Source: Zelopaecilomyces penicillatus (taxonomy: Eukaryota > Ascomycota > Sordariomycetes > Hypocreales > Pseudodiploosporaceae). Taken from it: a stretch of 64,000 nt of DNA. The first letter of the stretch is position 1. Each line of letters opens with the position of its first letter. The stretch covers positions 6,820,001 to 6,884,000 of the forward strand of contig VCCP01000001.1 in the NCBI GenBank assembly GCA_005765155.1. The letters run 5' to 3'. Made by a program: the position numbers and the translations under genes. The notes below the pieces were generated by a model. It saw nothing but the letters and a program-made list of their open reading frames with translations. It did not search any database and was not told the DNA's origin. Below are positions 58,945 through 64,000 of the stretch, piece by piece.

Positions 58945-61900
58945 TTAAGTCGACGCTGGTTTGGCTTGCCCATCGACAAAGTTAAGCGCATCCTCCGTAG
59001 TAACACAATTAATAGAGCTCGTCTTATTGCGAAACGTTACGCCGTAGCACTTATCCGCCACAAGCACAATCTCAGGTCGGAACGTGGTGCAGATGAACTG
59101 CGTACCGGCTTCGTTGGAGATGGACTCGAGCAGCGCTGCGACGGCGGTACGGTACTGCGCGTCGAGGTTGGCGTCGACTTCGTCAAAGATGACCATGGGG
59201 CTGCTCTCCGTCTGTTGGAGGGCAAAGATGAGGCACAGCGCGCACAAACCTAGGCATCAGATGTTAGAGATTGACAAAAAGAAAAAGGTGAAATAAGAAC
59301 AAAAGGATGGTGTAAATCAAGGGAGCACTCACTTTTCTGTCCACCACTGAGCTGCTGGATTTTCTGCTGCTCATCCAAATGCTTCGAATTAAACGAAACA
59401 CTAATCCCCACACCAATATAATTCTCAACACTACCTCGCGCCTCTTCATCCGACTCCTCGGGTTCTTGGCGGCGATCTGTGCGGCGCTGGATGACAAGAC
59501 GCCCGTGGCCCGCAGGCACCAGCTTCTGGAAAATCGTCGCAAACTCCTTGGACACCTGCTTAAACGTACGCTCAATGGCCTCGTCTTTTCTGCGATCAAG
59601 ATGCTCTACGAGCTCCTCAATCGATCCTTGCGAAGCATCTAGTTCCTTGCGTCGCTTCATTAGGTGGTCTTGCTGTGTGGTGAAGTTGTTGTACTGCTCA
59701 AACGCCTTTTTGTTCACATGCTTGTACTTCTTCAAAGCCTCATTGACCTTTTTCAATTTATTTGTAATCTTGAGAAGGAGTCGCAAGTTAGTAGATGCAG
59801 TATGCCTGAAACAATTACTCTCTTTAATAGGTTACTTACCGTGTTGGCCTGCATGTTCTCATACTTGTCAAAGGCTTCCTCTGGGAGTACACCAAGATCT
59901 CGGATGTTTTTTGCGCATTCTGCAGCCTGTGCTGTGAGAAGAGCTTTCCTCTGAAGAGTCTTCTCCATTCTCTTTTGCTGCTTCTCTATCCTTGAGGCGA
60001 CTTCTTGTAAAGTTTGCTCTCGGTTCGACTTTTCTGTTGCTAATTGCTCAAGCGATGAAGTGAGTTCTTCCATTTTGCCTTCAACCTCTTCTAGATCCGC
60101 TTCGACAGTTTTGAGGGCTTTATGCGCCTTCTTTAACTCTCTCTCTGCCTCTTTTAAACCACCAGAAGCTGCGTCAGATGCCGAGTTCTCAAAGGCCTGG
60201 CTGTTGAGCTGGTCCAGTTTCATCTGCAAGTTCTGTCGAAGGTCAACTTCGAGGAGTTGTTTTGTACGCTCCAAACCTCTTCGAGTATTGCTAATCTCAT
60301 TCCACTGCTTCTGAAGCTCTTGGGCCCCATTACTTAGCTCCTCAAGCTCTCGCTCCTCAGCGGAGGACAGACTCTTCTTAAAGTCAGTGCCCACTTCGGC
60401 CTCGTGAGCAGCTACTTCCTGCATGAATCCATCCATGTTTTTTTCCACAGCATCACGCCTTCGAATGGCTGAGTCAAGGTGTGTTCGCTCGTTTTCAATG
60501 TATGCAGATTTGCTCCTCAGTTCATGCTTCAACGGCTCAAAGCCATCCTCAGCTTGTCGCAGCTTCTGCTCCATCTTTTGCACATCAGACATGGCGTTGG
60601 TAATCTCCTGATCCTTGCGCTCAATCTGCTTGCGAATCTCGCGAGACTGCTGAATGAGTTTTGCATACTCCGCTCGCCATTTGTTTGCCGCTTGAACGGC
60701 TTCAAGACGCGACTTTCGAGGGTCGATCCAGCCACCAGTCATGGCACCTCTCTTGTTGGTAGTGTCTCCTTCAGCCGTGATACCGTCCACACCGTGACTC
60801 CTGGCATATTGGCCAGCCACGGCCAGGTTAGGACAGACGACAACTTTTCCAAACACTTGCAAAAACGCCTTCTCGTACTTGGCGTTGTATTTGATTTTAC
60901 TGAGAAGTGGTACGGCATCATTTGCGGAAGGCAGGTTTATCTTGCGTGGACGCAGTTGGGCAAGCGGCATAAAGGTAACTCGGCCACCGTGCTGCTTGTA
61001 CATGATGTCGGCCAGGTATGTGGCAGTATCAGCATTGTCCACAACATAGTGGAATAAGCTGCCTCCAGCAATCTGTTCAACAGGAAGCCTGTAGGCTTCA
61101 TTGACTTCTAGAAGTTCGGCAAGAGTGCCGTAGGCGCCTGGAATATCCTGGTCTTCTTTCAACCGGCGAATGGTGGCTAGACCACGAGCAGTGGCTCCAT
61201 CCACGGCATGGGCCTGTTCGCGTTCAGCCTGCTCTTTCTGTTGTCGGGCATTTGAAATGACAGAGCTCAGCTTGTCATCTTCTCGACGGATCGATTTTCT
61301 CTCGTCATTCAACGCATCAAGGGTAGCCCGAAGCTGAGCAGCTTGATCCGCCAGCTCTGTCCGGTGACCACTCCAGTTTGCGAGACGCGAGCGCAGATCT
61401 GCCACTTCTGTCTCACCTTGACTGATGGCTTTTTGGACTCGGGCCACTTCCTCATCAGCATCGATCCTGTTTGCTTTCTGCGTGCTAATGGTCAGCTCGA
61501 GTTCGTTAATCTCTTGCTTCAGCCAAGAATCGCGCTCAGCACGATTCTTGAACCGAGATCCACGGCTCTGTTTAGCAAAGAGGCGTGAGCGGGAGGCTTC
61601 GGCAGCGTCCAACTGTCTTCTGATTTCGCCTTCTTCCTGCTTCTTCTGCTCATATTCGGGTAGTATTCGGGCCAGTTCTTTTTGCTTTGCCTTCATCTCC
61701 TTTTGAACAGACGCCAATTCGGAGGAGTGCTGCTCACGAGCCTGGTCCTTGGCAGACTGTCCCTCCTTTAGATTTTTCGTCTTGAGCTCTACCTTGGCCA
61801 GGTGCTTTGCATTCTCACGTCGATCTTCTTCAAACTGTCGTCTGTCGATGAGTAGAATCTCCAATTCTCTCTGCAACTTGTGGATTTCTGCTTCAATCTT

Positions 61901-62795
61901 GGATATGGCCTTTTCGCCTTTCAGTAGTTCTGCACGGCTTGAATCGGAAGTGTCCAGTCCATCTTGTCTGGCGTTGTCGATATCCTCTAGGGCAGATTGA
62001 ACCGTGACTTGTTCCCGGTGATGATAGGCATATTCAAGGCATCGCCTCTCCCGGTCCTTGTCCTGGAATCCCCGCAACTCCTCCTTCTCTTCCTCGAGTT
62101 CGGCCAGTCGCTCTCTGATATATACGAGGAGCTCGTCGATTTTCTCCCGCCGTTTGTTGGTATCATTCATGATTTTGAGCGACTCGGCACGGCGGGCTTC
62201 GTAAACTTGAGTACCAGCAACCTCCTTCAGCAGGTTCAACCTGTCCGATTCCTTCATGTTGGTTAATGCCGTGACACGACCCTGTGGGACGATGTAGTAA
62301 GGGTTTGATCGAGAAAATCCAGCAGCTTCCAGGAGGTTCATGACATCGGTCTTGGTAACGACTTTGCGGTCCACGGAATACTCGTCTTTCTTCAGGCCGA
62401 TGGTGCGTCGCAAGACAACCTCTTTGTTGCCTGTTGGAAATCGGTCATCGCTATTGTCGAAAATAATCTCCACATAGGCCGACATGACAGCCGACCCAGA
62501 ACCCTCATGCAGTAGACCCTGCCGTTCCTCACGGCTCATCTGAGTATATGCATCGCTGAGGACAAAGCGCATGGCCGCAAAGAAGTTGCTCTTTCCGGAG
62601 CCATTGCGACCGACGATGACATTGGTCTTGGGCGAAAAGGGCTCGATGACGGTTTGGTCTTTGTAGCTACAGACACACGATGTCAGCACCTAAAGTAAAA
62701 TAGATAAAATAAAAAAAAGACCATTAATCGGTATGGCGGGGTGGCTAGTGGTCGCACCTCTTGAAGCCTTGGATGATTGTCTGTTTGATATACAT
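58945..62795 (-). CDS. SMC3: Cohesin subunit SMC3
   Basis: Four coding exons on the minus strand: 62795-62758, 62666-59840, 59768-59333 and 59249-58945, giving 1201 aa, the normal length. SMC3 pairs with SMC1 and the kleisin Scc1/Rad21 to form the cohesin ring that holds sister chromatids together. The start MYIKQTIIQGFKSYKDQTVI is canonical and spans intron 1. Walker A is G32-RNGSGK-S39. The acetylation pair targeted by Eco1 is present as K105-K106 (GLKKDEY). Two long coiled-coil arms flank the hinge (about residues 515-680; YGTLAELLEVNEAYRLPVEQ, GGRVTFMPLAQLRP). The C-terminal ATPase half has the signature LSGGQKS, split by intron 3, and Walker B with D-loop PMVIFDEVDANLD. All catalytic motifs are intact. 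Confidence 0.97.
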
Positions 62796-62946
62796 TTTCG
62801 GTTGCGCTGGCGCTGATGCGCAACATGCGAGAAACCAGGTAGCTGCACGACTCGCTGTTGGTGGAGTGGTGCCTCGAGTGAAGTGCAACTTTGGGGTGGG
62901 ATGCGACGCGCCTCGCGATGCAGCGATTAATCGGGTGTTGAAGTTG

Positions 62947-62952
62947 ACGCGT
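62947..62952. promoter_or_regulatory. ACGCGT, MCB-type cell-cycle box before SMC3
   Basis: Perfect ACGCGT palindrome 152 bases before the SMC3 start, with a further ACGCG at 62906-62910. In yeasts MBF binds this element and drives G1/S expression of cohesin genes including SMC3. Confidence 0.5.
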
Positions 62953-63680
62953 TGCAATGGTGGTGTGACGGTTACTGCCTGATAAGTTAGGCACCTGTAT
63001 GGGAACCTGAAACCTGTGTGGCCTACCTACCCTGTAGACAACAGGCCCAATGGTCAGTTTCCGTTTTCACCCCCAAGGTTTCAACAACTATTTATCCAAC
63101 AACAAAGTTTAGTTTGTTCTATTATTTGAAGATATTTTTAGCTTTTTCTTATGATTCCATTGGCCCTGCATTAATATCTTGGTTTCCATAACCATCACAT
63201 AATGGTGGATTTACTTGCGAGTTGGGCCATTCTCAAGGTCGTGACTTTACACACGCTGTAAAATGAATACGTAATTGACAAGAAAGCAACTTACGTGTGC
63301 CAAATAATGACCCATTCTGTTACCATATACTACAATATATACTACGAGAGATATATTGTGATTAATCAGGGAAATTATACACACATTATAGGCACTGGCA
63401 AAGAATGGCCTTTGATGTGTCAAATCAGGCAGTATCATCATTGTTGAAGCTTCTGGGGGTGGCTGGGCCTTGCTCAGTCAGCCACCCAACCAGATGCAGA
63501 GCGCAACACCCGGCCTAGCGTGCTACGTAGTATGACGGCAATTTAAGGCACGGTCAACGCGCTGATCCGGGCGCAAATCGAGACCCGATATTTACACGGC
63601 ACGCTGCAACTGGGTTGAACTGGCATCTCCATTCGCAGAGGGCAGAGACAGAGACGCCCACCGTCAACCTGCCATGGTTG

Positions 63681-63704
63681 CATCCATCCATCCATCCATC
63701 CATG
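63681..63704. repeat. CATC tetranucleotide repeat
   Basis: Five CATC units plus a partial unit, flanked on both sides by CCATGG-type sequence. Confidence 0.85.
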
Positions 63705-64000
63705 GGGTGCCTGTCAAGTACCCGGACCTGTTGATGAAAGCATTGGGTATGCACGGGTTTATACATGTACGCACTATTACCTCGTAAGTACAGTATAGTA
63801 GTAGCTAATACTACTACTACCACTAGTCATTGTACGCGAACAGCCATATCACAAGCAGGCCTTCTCTCGGCAAACTCTGCAGCTGCCGTGCATCGAGATT
63901 TCGCGATCAATCTGTCTACCCACATTTCCTGATGCGCGTGCTGAGACATTGCCGTGTTTTCCTGCTCCCGCCGGGCTCCGACCCCATGGCTCCGTGTGCA

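Larger units (their letters stand above)
62796..64000. promoter_or_regulatory. SMC3 promoter region and right-edge intergenic DNA
   Basis: No gene supported to the right edge. Just above the SMC3 start lie an ACGCG core (62906-62910) and a full MluI cell-cycle box ACGCGT (62947-62952). Further right are a CATC tandem repeat (63681-63704) and AT-rich DNA. Confidence 0.55.

Noticed and set aside
1..64000. tRNA or 5S rRNA genes
   Set aside because: A visual scan for paired A-box and B-box (GGTTCGANTCC) motifs found no convincing pair; a covariance-model scan would be decisive.

Overview
The window is nuclear DNA of a filamentous ascomycete, most likely a sordariomycete and probably Hypocreales. 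Genes are broken by short introns (mostly 50-150 nt) with GTAAGT-type donors and CAG/TAG acceptors. Translation starts sit in A-rich or CACAATG-type contexts, transcript leaders are CT-rich, and every recognisable product is a eukaryotic or fungal protein. No prokaryotic feature, transposon, tRNA or rRNA gene was recognised. Genus assignment is not possible by eye.

I can support 17 protein genes. From left to right: a SARAF-like ER membrane protein (+); the histone H2B ubiquitin ligase BRE1 (-); the TFIIIB subunit BDP1 (+); the proteasome shuttle RAD23 (-, seven coding exons); an unknown four-helix membrane protein (-); an unknown, probably mitochondrial helical-repeat protein (-); the U3 snoRNP-associated UTP16/BUD21 (+). 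A gene-poor stretch of about 13 kb follows (18973-31950). Next come a RING-PH-VWA protein resembling the Ste5/Far1 mating-MAPK scaffold class (+), chaperonin CCT8 (-), a small secreted protein (-), an HMG-box protein of the Nhp10/Nht1 type (+), a DUF155/RMD8-like membrane protein (-), a saccharopine-dehydrogenase-like oxidoreductase (-), ribosomal protein eL43 (+), a RING-PHD protein of the PHRF1/Asr1 type (+), mitoribosomal mL46 (+) and cohesin SMC3 (-).

Most genes are single-copy housekeeping genes: chromatin and chromosome structure (BRE1, HMG-box protein, SMC3), Pol III transcription (BDP1), ribosome production (UTP16, eL43, mL46), folding and proteolysis (CCT8, RAD23). They are not a functional cluster. 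Several pairs are divergent and share a short promoter (BRE1/BDP1, helical-repeat gene/UTP16, secreted protein/HMG gene), and several are convergent.

The most interesting points are the RING-PH-VWA scaffold-like protein, whose VWA metal site has lost its first aspartate; two RING-protein genes each carrying an intron whose length is a multiple of three and which has no stop codon; a dispersed AGGTAGGTACC-type motif confined to intergenic DNA; a CACGTG-GCCCTAA composite before eL43; MCB-type sites before SMC3; and the 13 kb gene-poor block that shows no sign of AT-rich repeat decay. I did not see a convincing new multi-gene system. Exon boundaries were read by eye from splice signals and family conservation and have no transcript support.
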